64,000 nucleotides of DNA from Sphingopyxis lindanitolerans. Lineage in GTDB: Bacteria > Pseudomonadota > Alphaproteobacteria > Sphingomonadales > Sphingomonadaceae. The DNA is taken from the NCBI RefSeq assembly GCF_002993885.1, contig NZ_CM009578.1, positions 3,987,569 through 4,051,568 of the forward strand, given 5' to 3'. Numbering within the stretch: the stretch's first letter is position 1; each line of letters starts with the position of its first letter. The notes beneath the pieces were generated by a model that was not told where the DNA came from, did no database searches, and saw nothing but the letters and a program-made list of their open reading frames with translations. The position numbers and the translations under genes are program-made. Shown in pieces: positions 9,316 to 18,438 of the stretch.

Positions 9316-11388
9316 TTATTTCTTCAAATAGCTTCCCAGCCAGTTGAACACCGTCTGGTGCCACTGGACGCTGTTCGCGCCCTTCAGCACCCAATGATTT
9401 TCGTCGGGAAACACCAGAAGCTCGGACGGCACGCCGCGGCGCTGGAGCGCGGTGAAGGCCGCGAGGCCCTGCGTATAGGGAATGCGGAAGTCCTTTTCGC
9501 TGGTGATCACCAGCATCGGCGTTTTCCACTCGGCGACGTGATTCACCGGGTTCCATTTCTCGAATTCTTCGGGAACCTCGAAATAGGCGCCGCCATGTTC
9601 CCATTCGTCGAACCATAATTCCTCGGTTTCATAGGCCATGGCGCGCGCGTCGAAGACGCCGTCGTGCTGGACCAGGCATTTGAAGCCGTCGGTCCACTGG
9701 CCGGCGATCCAGTTCATCATATAGCCGCCATAGGAGGCGCCGAGCGCGCAGGCGTTGGCAATGTCGAGCTGCGCATCCTGCTTGCCCGCCGCCGCGAGGC
9801 CGAGTTTAAGATCCTGAAGCGGCTTGCCGCCCCAATCCTTGTTGATGCTGTCGGTGAACGCCTGGCCGTAACCCGTTGAGCCATGGAAATCGACGGTGAC
9901 GACGCCATAGCCCTGTTCGGCGAAGAGGCGGGGGTTCCAGCGCGTCGACCAGCCGTTGCCGAAGCTGCCCTGCGGGCCGCCATGGACGATGAAGGCGACC
10001 GGCAGCTGTGCAGCAGCGTTCGCGGGCTTCAGGATCATCCCCCACACCTTGTCGCCGTTCGCCCCGGCGAACTGCATGCGGTCGATCTTGACCGGATCGA
10101 AGCTGGCGAGCGTTGCGGCGTTGACCGCGGTGATCTGTTGCACCCTGCCCTTCGCGTCGCGGACATAAACGTCGGTCGGCAGCAGCGCGGTATTGCGCGT
10201 ATAGAGCAGCGCGCCGCCGGGGAGAGGGGTGACGTCGCCGATGGTGCCGTCGAACGCTTCGCTCGAGGCCTTCAGCCTCTCGACCTTGCCGCTGGCGGCA
10301 TCGACGCGGAACACCGGATGGTCGAGCACATCGTCAGCCGTGACGAAGAGCGACTTGCCGTCCTCGGCCCACGCGATCGAGGCGACCGAGCGGTCCCACG
10401 CATCGGTGAGCTTCTTCGTCTCGCCATTCTCGAGGTTGCGGAGCATCAGCACCTGCCGGTCGGCTTCATAGCCCGGCCGCGCCATCGCGGCGTAGGCGAG
10501 CCATTTGCCATCGGGTGAGGGCGCCGGAAGCGTGTCGGTCGCCTGATTATCCTCGGTCAGATTCTGCGGCATCATCCGGCTGTCGACCAGCCAGCTATAG
10601 ACATCGAGGTTGGTCGAACGCGGTTCGTCGCGATCGGCCTTGCGCATCGTGAAATAGACGGTGCGGCTGTCAGGCCCCCATGCAAGTTCTTCGCCGCCGC
10701 CAAAGGGCTTCGACGGCGTATCGCCGACCAGCCCGGCGGCGATCGGGCGCGCGACGCTTGCCTTGCCGTCCGCGAGGTTGAAGACGAAGGGACGGCTGTG
10801 GGTTCCGGGCGTTTCCCATTGATCCCAATGGCGCACGAAACCGGCGCCATCCTTGTAGAGACGGCCGCTGCCGGGGCCGACAAGCGCGCCCTTGTCTTTC
10901 GCGTCGCAGCCGAAATCGGTGCATTCCATCGGAATGTCGCCCCAGGCGAGCAGGCGTTCGCCATTCGGCGAAATCTTGAAGCCCGCGACCTCGGCCTTGG
11001 TGTCGGTGACCTGCGTTGCGGCGGTTCCGGCCTTGACATCGATCCGCCAGACCTGATCGCCGCCCGAAGCGTTCGAGAGGAAATAGAGGCTGCCGTCGGG
11101 GGCGAAGGCGGGTGAGGTTTCATTCTTGCCCGGCGTGTCGGCGATCTGGGCGGGCTTGGCGTCCTTCGCCTTGCGATCGACGAGCCACAGGCCGGTCGAG
11201 CGTTTGTAGGTGTCGGGCGCGGTCTCGGTCATCTGAAAGACGACCCAGCGCCCGTCGGACGATGCCGCCGGCGCGCCGACGCGTTTCAGCGTCGCCAAGT
11301 CGACCTCGGTCATCGGGCGGGCGAGAGCGGGGGCGGAGGAAAGGGCGGCGGTCAGCGCGATCGCGCTGGTGAGGATATGGTTTCGCAT
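9316..11388 (-). CDS. Secreted S9-family (prolyl oligopeptidase-like) peptidase
   Basis: A 690-residue exported serine peptidase. It has a signal peptide (residues 1-23, ending ALARP), an N-terminal beta-propeller built of repeated WD-like segments (about residues 30-400), and a C-terminal alpha/beta-hydrolase domain. The nucleophile lies in GASYGGYMM (Ser about residue 551), Asp in SEKDFRIPY (about 633) and His in DENHWVLKG (about 665). The HGGPQGSFGN oxyanion segment is present. This matches the dipeptidyl-peptidase/acylaminoacyl-peptidase branch of S9, acting on short peptides in the periplasm or medium. It is the first of three exported hydrolase genes on this strand. The exact cleavage preference is not deducible. 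Confidence 0.95.
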   Translation of the reverse strand: MRNHILTSAIALTAALSSAPALARPMTEVDLATLKRVGAPAASSDGRWVVFQMTETAPDTYKRSTGLWLVDRKAKDAKPAQIADTPGKNETSPAFAPDGSLYFLSNASGGDQVWRIDVKAGTAATQVTDTKAEVAGFKISPNGERLLAWGDIPMECTDFGCDAKDKGALVGPGSGRLYKDGAGFVRHWDQWETPGTHSRPFVFNLADGKASVARPIAAGLVGDTPSKPFGGGEELAWGPDSRTVYFTMRKADRDEPRSTNLDVYSWLVDSRMMPQNLTEDNQATDTLPAPSPDGKWLAYAAMARPGYEADRQVLMLRNLENGETKKLTDAWDRSVASIAWAEDGKSLFVTADDVLDHPVFRVDAASGKVERLKASSEAFDGTIGDVTPLPGGALLYTRNTALLPTDVYVRDAKGRVQQITAVNAATLASFDPVKIDRMQFAGANGDKVWGMILKPANAAAQLPVAFIVHGGPQGSFGNGWSTRWNPRLFAEQGYGVVTVDFHGSTGYGQAFTDSINKDWGGKPLQDLKLGLAAAGKQDAQLDIANACALGASYGGYMMNWIAGQWTDGFKCLVQHDGVFDARAMAYETEELWFDEWEHGGAYFEVPEEFEKWNPVNHVAEWKTPMLVITSEKDFRIPYTQGLAAFTALQRRGVPSELLVFPDENHWVLKGANSVQWHQTVFNWLGSYLKK

Positions 11389-11394
11389 GAAAGC

Positions 11395-11422
11395 GGTTTA
11401 GCGCTGCGATGTGCTTGTTCAA
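11395..11422 (-). promoter_or_regulatory. Possible promoter of the S9 peptidase gene
   Basis: On the minus strand TTGAAC (11422-11417) and TAAACC (11400-11395) are separated by 16 bases. A start of transcription about 7 bases downstream would fall at or next to the ATG (11388), which would give a leaderless or nearly leaderless message. No good ribosome-binding site is visible, which fits. Only the boxes are seen; use is inferred. Confidence 0.3.
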
Positions 11423-11689
11423 GCCTGTTCGTGGGATCGGTAGCGAATGCCCGCGCAATTTTATTCCAAAGTTCAGGAAAGTTCAGCCTTATGCGTCCCG
11501 CGATTTGGACCTTGCGATGTATTCGACGCGCCCGGCACCCTTGACCGTGGCCGCCTCAGAAAGCCGGGCAGCGATCCTTTTTGTCTATCAAAATGAAAGA
11601 GCCGGATCAAAGCTGGCACAGCCGGATAATGTAGGAAAGGCGTTTTTGAAGGCGACGCCTGCTTTGGGGTGGGAAGCTGCCCTCCAAAG

Positions 11690-11796
11690 CTCGTCATGCT
11701 GAACTTGTTTCAGCATCCACGGCCTGAGGTCTCGTCTACCGCTGCGCCGAAGGAAACGACAGGCCATGGACCCTGAAACAAGTTCAGGGTGACGAG
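11690..11796. repeat. Imperfect inverted repeat, family E
   Basis: Arms 11690-11719 and 11767-11796 are complementary except for a 3-base mismatch block on each side. Each arm also contains the internal palindrome CTGAACTTGTTTCAG or its complement. A related half-element (CCTGAAACAAGTTCAG) occurs at about 16196-16212. It is a hairpin-forming interspersed repeat just 3' of the amidohydrolase gene. Confidence 0.75.
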
Positions 11797-11820
11797 AATG
11801 GAGATGTCGGCTTCCAGTCG

Positions 11821-13098
11821 TTAGCGGACAATGACGCCGCCCTTCATCACATGGTCGATCTTTTCGAGCACCGTGATATCGGCGAGCGGGTCGGCCTTTA
11901 CCGCGATCATGTCGGCATAGCGGCCGGAAACGATCGCGCCGATGTCGGTGCGGCCCATTTCCTCCGACGCGCGGCCGGTGGCGGACTGGATCGCCTGCAT
12001 CTCCGTCATACCATATTTGACCATATTGGCGAATTGCCGGGCGTTGAGGCCGTGCGGATAGACGCCCGCGTCGGTGCCGTAGCCGAGCTTGACGCCCATC
12101 TCTACCGCGCGGCGGAAGGCGGCGCGCTGGGCGTCGGTGGTCTCGCGGTTCTTGCGGAGATATTCCTCGGGCCAGCCCTCCTTGGTCCCGATCTCGTCGA
12201 TATAGGTGCCGTTGTAGATGTCCATGACCAGCCAGGTGCCGTGCGCCTTCGCCATTTGCAGCGCTTCCTTGTCGGCAAGGCTGGCGTGTTCGATGCTGTC
12301 GACCCCGGCGCGGATCGCATTCTTGATCCCAACCGCGCCATGGGCGTGCGCGGTGACGCGCTTGCCGCGGGCGTGCGCGACCTTCACGACCGCGCGAAGC
12401 TGGTCTTCGCTGAGTTCGGGCGCGCCGGGTTCGGTGCCGATCGCGAGCACCGCGCCGGTCGCGATCGTCTTGATGAAATCGGCGCCATGGTCGAGCAGAT
12501 ACGCCGTCTTCTGCGCCGCTTCCTCGGGCGTCGCGGCGACGCCGAGGCGCATGTCGGGCGGAAGCTGGTCGTTCGGGACGACGCCATTCACTTCGCCGCC
12601 GCCGCCGGGAATGGTGATATAGGCGCCCGCGACCCACATGCGCGGTCCGGGCACGTCGCCGCGATCGATGGCATTGCGGAGTGCGACGTCGGTCAACCCG
12701 CGATAGGTGCCGACGTCGCGCACGCTGGTGAAGCCGGCGTTCAGCGTCAGGCGCGCTTTGCGCGCGCCGACAAGCGCGGTCTCGGCGGGCGAGGCCTTGA
12801 TCGGCGCCGCGACGTCGGCGCTCTGCCCGACGTCGGCGAGGTGGGTGTGGAGGTCGATGAGCCCCGGCAATATCGTATAGGCCGACCAGTCGATGATCGT
12901 TGCCCCCGCAGGGGCCGTGCCGCAAGGGCCGACCGCCTCGATATGCTCGTCCGCGATCGTCACGCACTGGCCGGTGCGCACATCGTTCGAGACGCCGTCG
13001 ATCAGCCGCCCGGTTTGGACATAAAGCGTTTCGGCGGCAGCGGGGGCGGCGACGAGCGCCGCCGCCGCGATCAGAGCGATGCGTTGAAGGTGTCGCAC
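11821..13098 (-). CDS. Exported metal-dependent amidohydrolase
   Basis: A 425-residue member of the amidohydrolase (imidazolonepropionase/prolidase-like) superfamily. It has a signal peptide (residues 1-22, ending PAAAE), a beta-sandwich flank, then the TIM-barrel metal site DLHTHL (about residues 82-87). Further ligands are RVTAHAHGA and an Asp in YGTDAGVYPHG. A GADFIKTIATGA segment lies where the metal-bridging Lys usually sits in this family. Close relatives hydrolyse Xaa-Pro or other C-terminal peptide bonds, so a peptidase role beside the other exported peptidases is plausible but not proven. Its first 28 bases overlap the end of the metallopeptidase gene upstream, so the two are one transcription unit. 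Confidence 0.92.
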   Translation of the reverse strand: MRHLQRIALIAAAALVAAPAAAETLYVQTGRLIDGVSNDVRTGQCVTIADEHIEAVGPCGTAPAGATIIDWSAYTILPGLIDLHTHLADVGQSADVAAPIKASPAETALVGARKARLTLNAGFTSVRDVGTYRGLTDVALRNAIDRGDVPGPRMWVAGAYITIPGGGGEVNGVVPNDQLPPDMRLGVAATPEEAAQKTAYLLDHGADFIKTIATGAVLAIGTEPGAPELSEDQLRAVVKVAHARGKRVTAHAHGAVGIKNAIRAGVDSIEHASLADKEALQMAKAHGTWLVMDIYNGTYIDEIGTKEGWPEEYLRKNRETTDAQRAAFRRAVEMGVKLGYGTDAGVYPHGLNARQFANMVKYGMTEMQAIQSATGRASEEMGRTDIGAIVSGRYADMIAVKADPLADITVLEKIDHVMKGGVIVR

Positions 13099-13979
13099 TG
13101 CTTCGGGTCCCCCGTTTCGAGGCCGCGGCGCAGCCAGGTCATGCGCTGCTCGCTCGTTCCGTGCGTAAAGCTTTCGGGCACCGGACGCTGGCCCGCCGAG
13201 CGCATCAGCGTATCGTCGCCGATCGCGTTGGCGGCGCGCATCGCTTCCTCCATGTCACCGGGTTCCATCACGGTCTGACCGTCCTTGTTGCGCGCGCGGT
13301 TCGCCCAGACGCCGGCATAGCAATCGGCCTGCAACTCCATGCGGACCTGCAGCGCATTGCCCTCGGCCTGCGAGGCGCGCTGCTGCGCCTGGCGGACCTT
13401 GTCCGAAATGCCGGTGATCGTCTGAATATGGTGGCCGACCTCGTGCGCGACGACATAGGCCTGCGCGGCGTCGCCGGCCGCGCCGAAGCGGTTCGCGAGC
13501 TCGCCGAAGAATTCGGTGTCGAGATAGATGCCGTGATCGGCGGGGCAATAGAAAGGCCCCATCGCCGATTGCGCGGCGCCGCAGCCAGAGCTGTTCTGTT
13601 CGGTGAAGAAGCGCAGGCCCGGTTCCTGATAGCCATTGAACTGGCTGCCCCAGAATCGGTTGGTCGAACTGAACACCTGACAGGCGAAGCGTTCGGCCTG
13701 GGTGTCGCAGGCGGCGCCCTCCGCTTGCGCGCTGCGGCTGTCGGCGGCCGGATCGGCGGTGCTGCCGCCGGTCAGGCTCTGAAGCCCGCCACCGAAAAAG
13801 ACGAACGCCAGCACGCCGAGCAGCAGGATCGTTCCGCAGCCCATCTTGCGGCCAAGCAGCATCGGCAGCAGCCCGAAAAGCAGGCCGCCCATGCCGCCAC
13901 CCCCACCGCCGCCGAACCCGCCGCCGCCACGCCCGAGGTCCTGAATATCGTCGCCGGGATCATAATCGTCGAGGCGCAT
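13071..13979 (-). CDS. YpfJ-type neutral zinc metallopeptidase
   Basis: A 302-residue member of the putative neutral zinc metallopeptidase family (YpfJ/KPN_02809). It has a short cytoplasmic N-terminus with a Gly-rich stretch, one membrane helix (CGTILLLGVLAFVFFGGG, about residues 45-62), then an extracytoplasmic domain. The domain carries the zinc motif HEVGHHIQ at about residue 178 and QADCYAGVWAN downstream, where the third ligand lies in this family. Family proteins are of similar length and their substrates are unknown. The 3' end overlaps the amidohydrolase start by 28 bases, implying cotranslation. It starts 62 bases from a divergent patatin-like gene if that gene uses its longest frame. 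Confidence 0.94.
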   Translation of the reverse strand: MRLDDYDPGDDIQDLGRGGGGFGGGGGGGMGGLLFGLLPMLLGRKMGCGTILLLGVLAFVFFGGGLQSLTGGSTADPAADSRSAQAEGAACDTQAERFACQVFSSTNRFWGSQFNGYQEPGLRFFTEQNSSGCGAAQSAMGPFYCPADHGIYLDTEFFGELANRFGAAGDAAQAYVVAHEVGHHIQTITGISDKVRQAQQRASQAEGNALQVRMELQADCYAGVWANRARNKDGQTVMEPGDMEEAMRAANAIGDDTLMRSAGQRPVPESFTHGTSEQRMTWLRRGLETGDPKQCDTFNASL

Positions 13980-14193
13980 GGGTTCCTCCCGCCGCTAAGT
14001 GTCTGTCCGGGGCGGATAGTGACAGCAGCGGGGGGCAATGGAAAGGGGCTTCGCGTCGATGGGAGGACCGCAATCTGTTCCCAAAGGAATCCTCATGGCG
14101 AGCGTCCTGAACCGCGGGCGACTTGCAATTGCGTCTGTTGCGGTGCACAAAAGAACGGGGTGCCGAACGCAGAGAAAAGGATCGTCCGAGTCC

Positions 14194-15339
14194 ATGCCCC
14201 GCCGTGCCGCCCGCGCCGCTTTGCCGCTTCCCGATCTGGTCGTCCTCGTCCTTCAGGGCGGGGGCGCGCTCGGGGCGTTTCAGGCGGGAATCTATGAAGC
14301 GCTGATCGAACTCGGGATCGAACTCGACTGGGTCGCGGGTATCTCGATCGGCGCGGTCAACGCGGCGATCATCGCCGGTAATCCGCGCGACGAAGCGGTC
14401 GGCCGGATGCGCAGCTTCTGGGACGGGGTGTCGTCGGCGCTGCCGTCATTCCCGACGTTCGACAATGATCTGGCCCGCGAATGGACGCATCTTGGCGCTG
14501 CGGCGCGCGTCGCGACCTTCGGCGTGCCCGGCTTTTTCGTGCCCCGCATCCCACCGCCGATGTTCGCCGAGCGGCAGACGCCCGCCGCGGTCAGCTTCTA
14601 TGACACCGCGCCGCTCGCGGCGACGCTCGACCGGCTGGTCGACTGGGACCGGCTGAATCATGGCAAGGTTCGGCTGTCGGTCGGCGCGGTCGCGGTCGAG
14701 ACCGGCAATTTCCGCTATTTCGACACGACGACCGATACGATCGATGCGCGGCACATCATGGCGTCGGGCGCGCTGCCGCCGGGCCTGCCACCGATCGAGA
14801 TCGACGGCCATTGGTATTGGGACGGCGGCCTGGTCTCGAACACCCCGCTCGAACATGTCGTCGAGGCGGGGCATGAGGATATGCTCGTGTTCCAGGTCGA
14901 CCTGTTCCCGGCGCGCGGCGACCGCCCGCACGACCTGGAGGAAGCCTGGTCGCGCGAGAAGGACATTCGTTTCTCCAGCCGCACGCGCCGCATTTCCGAT
15001 GGGCTGGTGCGACGGCGCAAGGAACATCGGCTGATCGACCGGATGCTCGCCAAGCTGCCTCCCGAAGCCCGCGACCTGCCCGAGGTGAAGGCGATCGAGA
15101 AGATGATCGACGCCAAGGCGCTCAACGTCGTCCAACTCGTTCACCAGCCCCCCGCGTGGCAGACCGGCGTGCGCGACTTCGAATTTTCGCGCGCGACGAT
15201 GGAAGCCAATTGGGCGCTGGGCCGCGCCGCGGTCGAGGCCGCGATGAAGGACGGCCACCTGCTCGCCGACAGCATCGCAGAGGGGCGCTCCGACAGCTTT
15301 GCCGTCCAGTCGGGCGACCTTCGCCCCAAGGCCGGCTGA
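14194..15339 (+). CDS. Patatin-like phospholipase with DUF3734 tail
   Basis: A lipid acyl hydrolase of about 381 residues with a Ser-Asp dyad. The oxyanion loop LQGGGALGAFQAG (about residues 20-32), nucleophile GISIGAVNAA (about 50) and the catalytic Asp in YWDGGLVSNTPL (about 210) are all present. The C-terminal third (about 255-370, from EAWSREKDIRF to MEANWALG) matches the DUF3734 extension of bacterial patatins. Start choice is open: 14194 (MPRRAARAALPLPDL) fits family length. The in-frame ATG at 14095 has a better ribosome-binding site (AAAGGA) but adds 33 residues that look non-conserved. The gene is followed 30 bases on by bdhA, which suggests joint handling of lipid or polyhydroxybutyrate products; that is inference. 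Confidence 0.93.
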   Translation: MPRRAARAALPLPDLVVLVLQGGGALGAFQAGIYEALIELGIELDWVAGISIGAVNAAIIAGNPRDEAVGRMRSFWDGVSSALPSFPTFDNDLAREWTHLGAAARVATFGVPGFFVPRIPPPMFAERQTPAAVSFYDTAPLAATLDRLVDWDRLNHGKVRLSVGAVAVETGNFRYFDTTTDTIDARHIMASGALPPGLPPIEIDGHWYWDGGLVSNTPLEHVVEAGHEDMLVFQVDLFPARGDRPHDLEEAWSREKDIRFSSRTRRISDGLVRRRKEHRLIDRMLAKLPPEARDLPEVKAIEKMIDAKALNVVQLVHQPPAWQTGVRDFEFSRATMEANWALGRAAVEAAMKDGHLLADSIAEGRSDSFAVQSGDLRPKAG

Positions 15340-15369
15340 TACTCTCCCCCACCAGAAAGGACAAACGCC

Positions 15370-16155
15370 GTGCATCTTAAAGGCAAAACCGCGCTCATCA
15401 CCGGATCGACCTCGGGCATCGGGCTCGGCATCGCCAAGGCGTTCGCCGCCGCGGGCGCGAATATCGTCATCAACGGCTTCGGTGACGCCGACGCGATCGA
15501 GGCCGAGCGCGCGGCGCTTGCGGTGCTGAACGACGGCAAGGCGGCCTATGACGCCGCCGATCTCACCAAGCCCGATCAGATCGAGGCGATGTTCCGGCGC
15601 GCCGACAAGGATCTGGGCGGGGTCGATATCCTCGTCAACAATGCCGGGATGCAGTTCGTGGCGCCGGTCGAGGATTTCCCTGTCGAAAAATGGGACATGA
15701 TCATCGCGCTCAACCTGACCGCGGCGTTTCACACGATCCGTCACGCGGTGCCGGGGATGCGCAAGAAGAAATGGGGACGGATCATCGGCACCGCCTCGGC
15801 GCATTCGCTCGTCGCCTCGCCGTTCAAATCGGCCTATGTCGCCGCGAAGCACGGTCTGGCGGGCCTGACCAAGACCGTCGCGCTCGAAGTCGCCGAAGCG
15901 GGGATCACCGTCAACTGCATCAGCCCCGGCTATGTCTGGACGCCGCTGGTCGAAAACCAGATTCCCGACACGATGAAGGCGCGGCACATGACGCGCGAGC
16001 AGGTGATCAACGACGTGCTGCTCGCCGGGCAGCCGACGAAGCAATTCGTCACCGTCGATCAGGTTGCGGCGCTCGCCGCCTTCCTGACGCGCGACGAGGC
16101 AGCGAACATCACCGGCGCGAACCTCAGCGTCGATGGCGGGTGGACCGCCGCCTGA
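15370..16155 (+). CDS. bdhA: 3-hydroxybutyrate dehydrogenase (SDR family)
   Basis: A 261-residue classical short-chain dehydrogenase. It has the NAD-binding motif TGSTSGIGLGIAKAF (residues 9-23), NNAG in ILVNNAGMQF, and the catalytic Ser-Tyr-Lys set in GTASAHSLVAS and SAYVAAKHGL. The end is GANLSVDGGWTAA. The substrate-loop sequence SPGYVWTPLVENQIPDTMK is typical of D-beta-hydroxybutyrate dehydrogenases, which interconvert 3-hydroxybutyrate and acetoacetate in ketone-body and polyhydroxybutyrate turnover. The start is a GTG preceded by AGAAAGGA. It lies 30 bases after the phospholipase gene on the same strand, probably in one operon. Another SDR substrate cannot be excluded. Confidence 0.9.
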   Translation: MHLKGKTALITGSTSGIGLGIAKAFAAAGANIVINGFGDADAIEAERAALAVLNDGKAAYDAADLTKPDQIEAMFRRADKDLGGVDILVNNAGMQFVAPVEDFPVEKWDMIIALNLTAAFHTIRHAVPGMRKKKWGRIIGTASAHSLVASPFKSAYVAAKHGLAGLTKTVALEVAEAGITVNCISPGYVWTPLVENQIPDTMKARHMTREQVINDVLLAGQPTKQFVTVDQVAALAAFLTRDEAANITGANLSVDGGWTAA

Positions 16156-16183
16156 CCCTCCGTGACCTGACGGAGCTGGCTTT

Positions 16184-16226
16184 TGATTTCTCGTCTCCCT
16201 GAAACAAGTTCAGCATGACGAAAATG
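16184..16226. repeat. Half-copy of hairpin repeat family E
   Basis: The sequence CTCGTCTCCCTGAAACAAGTTCAGCATGACG (split around its core palindrome) matches one arm of the repeat at 11690-11796. It lies directly downstream of bdhA. Only one arm is present, so it looks like a degenerate or solo element. Confidence 0.5.
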
Positions 16227-16329
16227 GGAGACGACCGGGTTCGTATTGAAATCCGCAAAGCGATCACGCGGTCTTGAGCATTATCCTTCCGGCTCTTAAG
16301 GTTAACCGAACAGGGGCCGGGAGGACGAT

Positions 16330-16980
16330 ATGCGGGGTCGCATCCGAAAGATATCCATCGTGGCGCTGGGGCTCGCCCTCGGCGCCTGCCGGACGGTGCC
16401 GTCGATGCCGCCATCGGCGGCCGACGCGCCGGTCGCCGATCCCGCAGGGACGTGGCGCGCCACCGCGACCACGCAGGACAAGCAGCGCATCCGGAACTGG
16501 TATTCGAGCTGGACCGCCGCGCTCGCCGACGCGCGCGCCAAGGGCTATGGCGCGAATATCGACCGCGAAGGCGTGTTGCTGCGGCCCGACGCGGCGCTGC
16601 CCAACCCGCATCTGCCGCCGGGCGATTATCGCTGCCGCACGATCAAGATCGGGACGCGGGGTCGCGGCACGCTCGGCTATATCGCCTATGACTGGTTCCG
16701 CTGCCGCGTCGCGCCCGAGCAGGGACTGATGAGCCTGACCAAGCTGACCGGATCGCAGCGGCCGGTCGGGCTGATCTTTCCCGACGACCTGACGCGGCAG
16801 GTCTTTCTGGGCACGCTGGTGCTCGGCGACGAGTCGAGCGCGGTCAGCTATGGCAGCGACCGGATGCGCGACATGGCGGGGCTGGTCGAACGGATCGGCG
16901 ACAATCGCTGGCGGCTCGTGCTGCCGACGCCCGCTTATGAATCCTTGCTCGACGTGATCGAGCTTGTTCCAGCCGGCTGA
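16330..16980 (+). CDS. DUF4893 domain lipoprotein
   Basis: A 216-residue exported protein with a lipoprotein signal (lipobox LGAC, lipidated Cys about residue 19). The rest matches DUF4893: RIRNWYSSWTAALADARAKG, then PPGDYRCRTIKIG, then KLTGSQRPVGLIFPD, and VERIGDNRWRLVLPTP near the C-terminus. The domain is common in sphingomonads and has no known biochemical role. GGGAGGA precedes the ATG by 5-6 bases. The M20 amidohydrolase gene follows 17 bases later with its own ribosome-binding site, so the two are likely cotranscribed. Confidence 0.88.
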   Translation: MRGRIRKISIVALGLALGACRTVPSMPPSAADAPVADPAGTWRATATTQDKQRIRNWYSSWTAALADARAKGYGANIDREGVLLRPDAALPNPHLPPGDYRCRTIKIGTRGRGTLGYIAYDWFRCRVAPEQGLMSLTKLTGSQRPVGLIFPDDLTRQVFLGTLVLGDESSAVSYGSDRMRDMAGLVERIGDNRWRLVLPTPAYESLLDVIELVPAG

Positions 16981-16997
16981 CAAACAGGGGAAATATC

Positions 16998-18314
16998 ATG
17001 CGGAATTTGTGGATGGGTGTGGCCGCCCTGATGCTGGGAACGCCGGCCGCGGCGCAGGATCTGAGCGCTGAGGTGCAGGGGCAGATGCCGTCGCTGATGA
17101 CGATCTACAAGGATTTGCACGCCAATCCCGAACTCAGCTTCATGGAGGTCCGCTCGGCGGGTATCCTCGCGACCGAGGCACGCAAGCTCGGCTTCCAGGT
17201 GACCGAAAAGGTCGGCGGCACCGGCGTCGTCGCGGTGATGAAGAATGGTCCCGGCCCGGTGGTGCTGATCCGCGCCGACATGGACGGGCTGCCGGTGACC
17301 GAGCAGACGGGATGGCCCGGCGCATCGAAAGTGCGGGTGACGACGAAGGAGGGCGTCGAGACCGGCGTGATGCACGCCTGCGGCCACGACACCCATATGA
17401 CCGCGTGGATCGGGACGGCGCGGCTGATGGCGGCGAACAAGGATAAATGGTCGGGCACGCTGGTGATGATCGGCCAGCCCGCCGAGGAACGCGGCGCGGG
17501 TGCGCGGATGATGCTGGCGGACGGGCTTTATACCCGCTTTCCGCGCCCGCAATATGCAATCGCCTTTCACGACGCGGCGCAGTTTCCGGCGGGGATGATC
17601 GGCTATACGCCGGGCTATGCGCTCGCCAACGTCGACAGCGTCGATATCCTCGTAAAGGGGCTCGGCGGCCATGGCGCCTATCCGCAGGCGACGAAGGACC
17701 CGATCGTGCTCGCGAGCCGCATCGTGACCTCGCTCCAGACGTTGGTGTCGCGTGAGATCAGCCCGCTCGACAGCGCGGTGGTCACGGTCGGCAGTTTCCA
17801 CGGCGGCGCCAAGCATAATATCATTCCCGACGAGGCGAAGCTGCAACTGACGGTGCGCAGCTATACCGACGAGGTGCGCACGAAGCTGCTCGACGGAATC
17901 GCGCGCATCGCGAAAGGCGAAGCGATCGCCGCGGGGATCCCCGACGATCGCATGCCGGTGGTGAGCGTCGAGAAGAACGAATATACCCCCGCGACCTTCA
18001 ACACCCCCGACTTCACGCAGGAAATGGCGGCGGGTCTCAAGGCGCGCTTCGGCGATCAGCGCGTTGTCCAACTGCCGCCGGTGATGGGCGGCGAGGATTT
18101 CGGCCGCTTTTCGCGCGACGAGAATAAGGACATCAAGAGCCTGATTATCTGGGTCGGCGGCGTCCCGCAGGCCGAATTTGACGCGGCCAAGAAGGAAGGG
18201 CGGACTCTGCCCAGCCTCCACTCGCCCTTCTGGGCGCCTGACGCCCCGACGGTGATCTCGACCGCGACCGAGGCGCTGACGTCGATGGCGATGAAGCTGA
18301 TGGCGAAGGGGTAG
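16998..18314 (+). CDS. Exported M20-family amidohydrolase
   Basis: A 438-residue zinc amidohydrolase of the M20D (IAA-amino acid/N-acyl-amino acid hydrolase) type. The signal peptide is about residues 1-20 (ending AAAQD). Metal-site motifs include IRADMDGLPV, HACGHDTHM, QPAEERGAGA and a late His in VMGGEDFGRF. The lid/dimerisation domain begins near VDILVKGLGGHGAYP. Such enzymes remove acyl or aminoacyl groups from small peptides or conjugates; export implies scavenging in the periplasm. AGGGG precedes the ATG. It follows the DUF4893 gene and is followed by a long perfect hairpin (18354-18438). Confidence 0.95.
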   Translation: MRNLWMGVAALMLGTPAAAQDLSAEVQGQMPSLMTIYKDLHANPELSFMEVRSAGILATEARKLGFQVTEKVGGTGVVAVMKNGPGPVVLIRADMDGLPVTEQTGWPGASKVRVTTKEGVETGVMHACGHDTHMTAWIGTARLMAANKDKWSGTLVMIGQPAEERGAGARMMLADGLYTRFPRPQYAIAFHDAAQFPAGMIGYTPGYALANVDSVDILVKGLGGHGAYPQATKDPIVLASRIVTSLQTLVSREISPLDSAVVTVGSFHGGAKHNIIPDEAKLQLTVRSYTDEVRTKLLDGIARIAKGEAIAAGIPDDRMPVVSVEKNEYTPATFNTPDFTQEMAAGLKARFGDQRVVQLPPVMGGEDFGRFSRDENKDIKSLIIWVGGVPQAEFDAAKKEGRTLPSLHSPFWAPDAPTVISTATEALTSMAMKLMAKG

Positions 18315-18353
18315 GGGGCTCACGGCCGGAAAGCGACGCTCCGCCTCTCTCCA

Positions 18354-18438
18354 CTTCGTCATTCCCGCGAAAGCGGGAACCCAGAGCGGGCATCGGCTGA
18401 TCCCACACTGGGTTCCCGCTTTCGCGGGAATGACGAAG
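18354..18438. repeat. 31-bp perfect inverted repeat, family B
   Basis: Arms 18354-18384 and 18408-18438 are perfectly complementary over 31 bases with a 23-base spacer; each arm also contains its own CCCGCGAAAGCGGG palindrome. It follows the M20 gene stop by 40 bases. It is an interspersed hairpin element of the type frequent in sphingomonads and may also act as a transcript 3' end. Confidence 0.85.

Larger units (their letters stand above)
11389..11820. other. 432-base intergenic stretch without a supported gene
   Basis: The stretch lies between the S9 peptidase start and the amidohydrolase stop. Base composition is lower in GC than the flanks over about 11450-11650. The short open frames here (97 codons on plus, 74 on minus) show no motif, no ribosome-binding site and no consistent codon bias. 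A GCCCGGC/GCCGGGC pair (11530-11536 and 11563-11569) is followed 8 bases later by five T residues, a weak terminator-like arrangement on the plus strand. The right third is the inverted repeat at 11690-11796. Confidence 0.6.

Noticed and set aside
11409..11702. 97-codon plus-strand and 74-codon minus-strand frames in the large gap
   Set aside because: No ribosome-binding site, no motif, and the 3' part runs into a hairpin repeat.
14446..16044. A 532-codon minus-strand frame opposite the patatin and bdhA genes
   Set aside because: Composition is that of an antisense shadow, and it covers two clear genes on the other strand.
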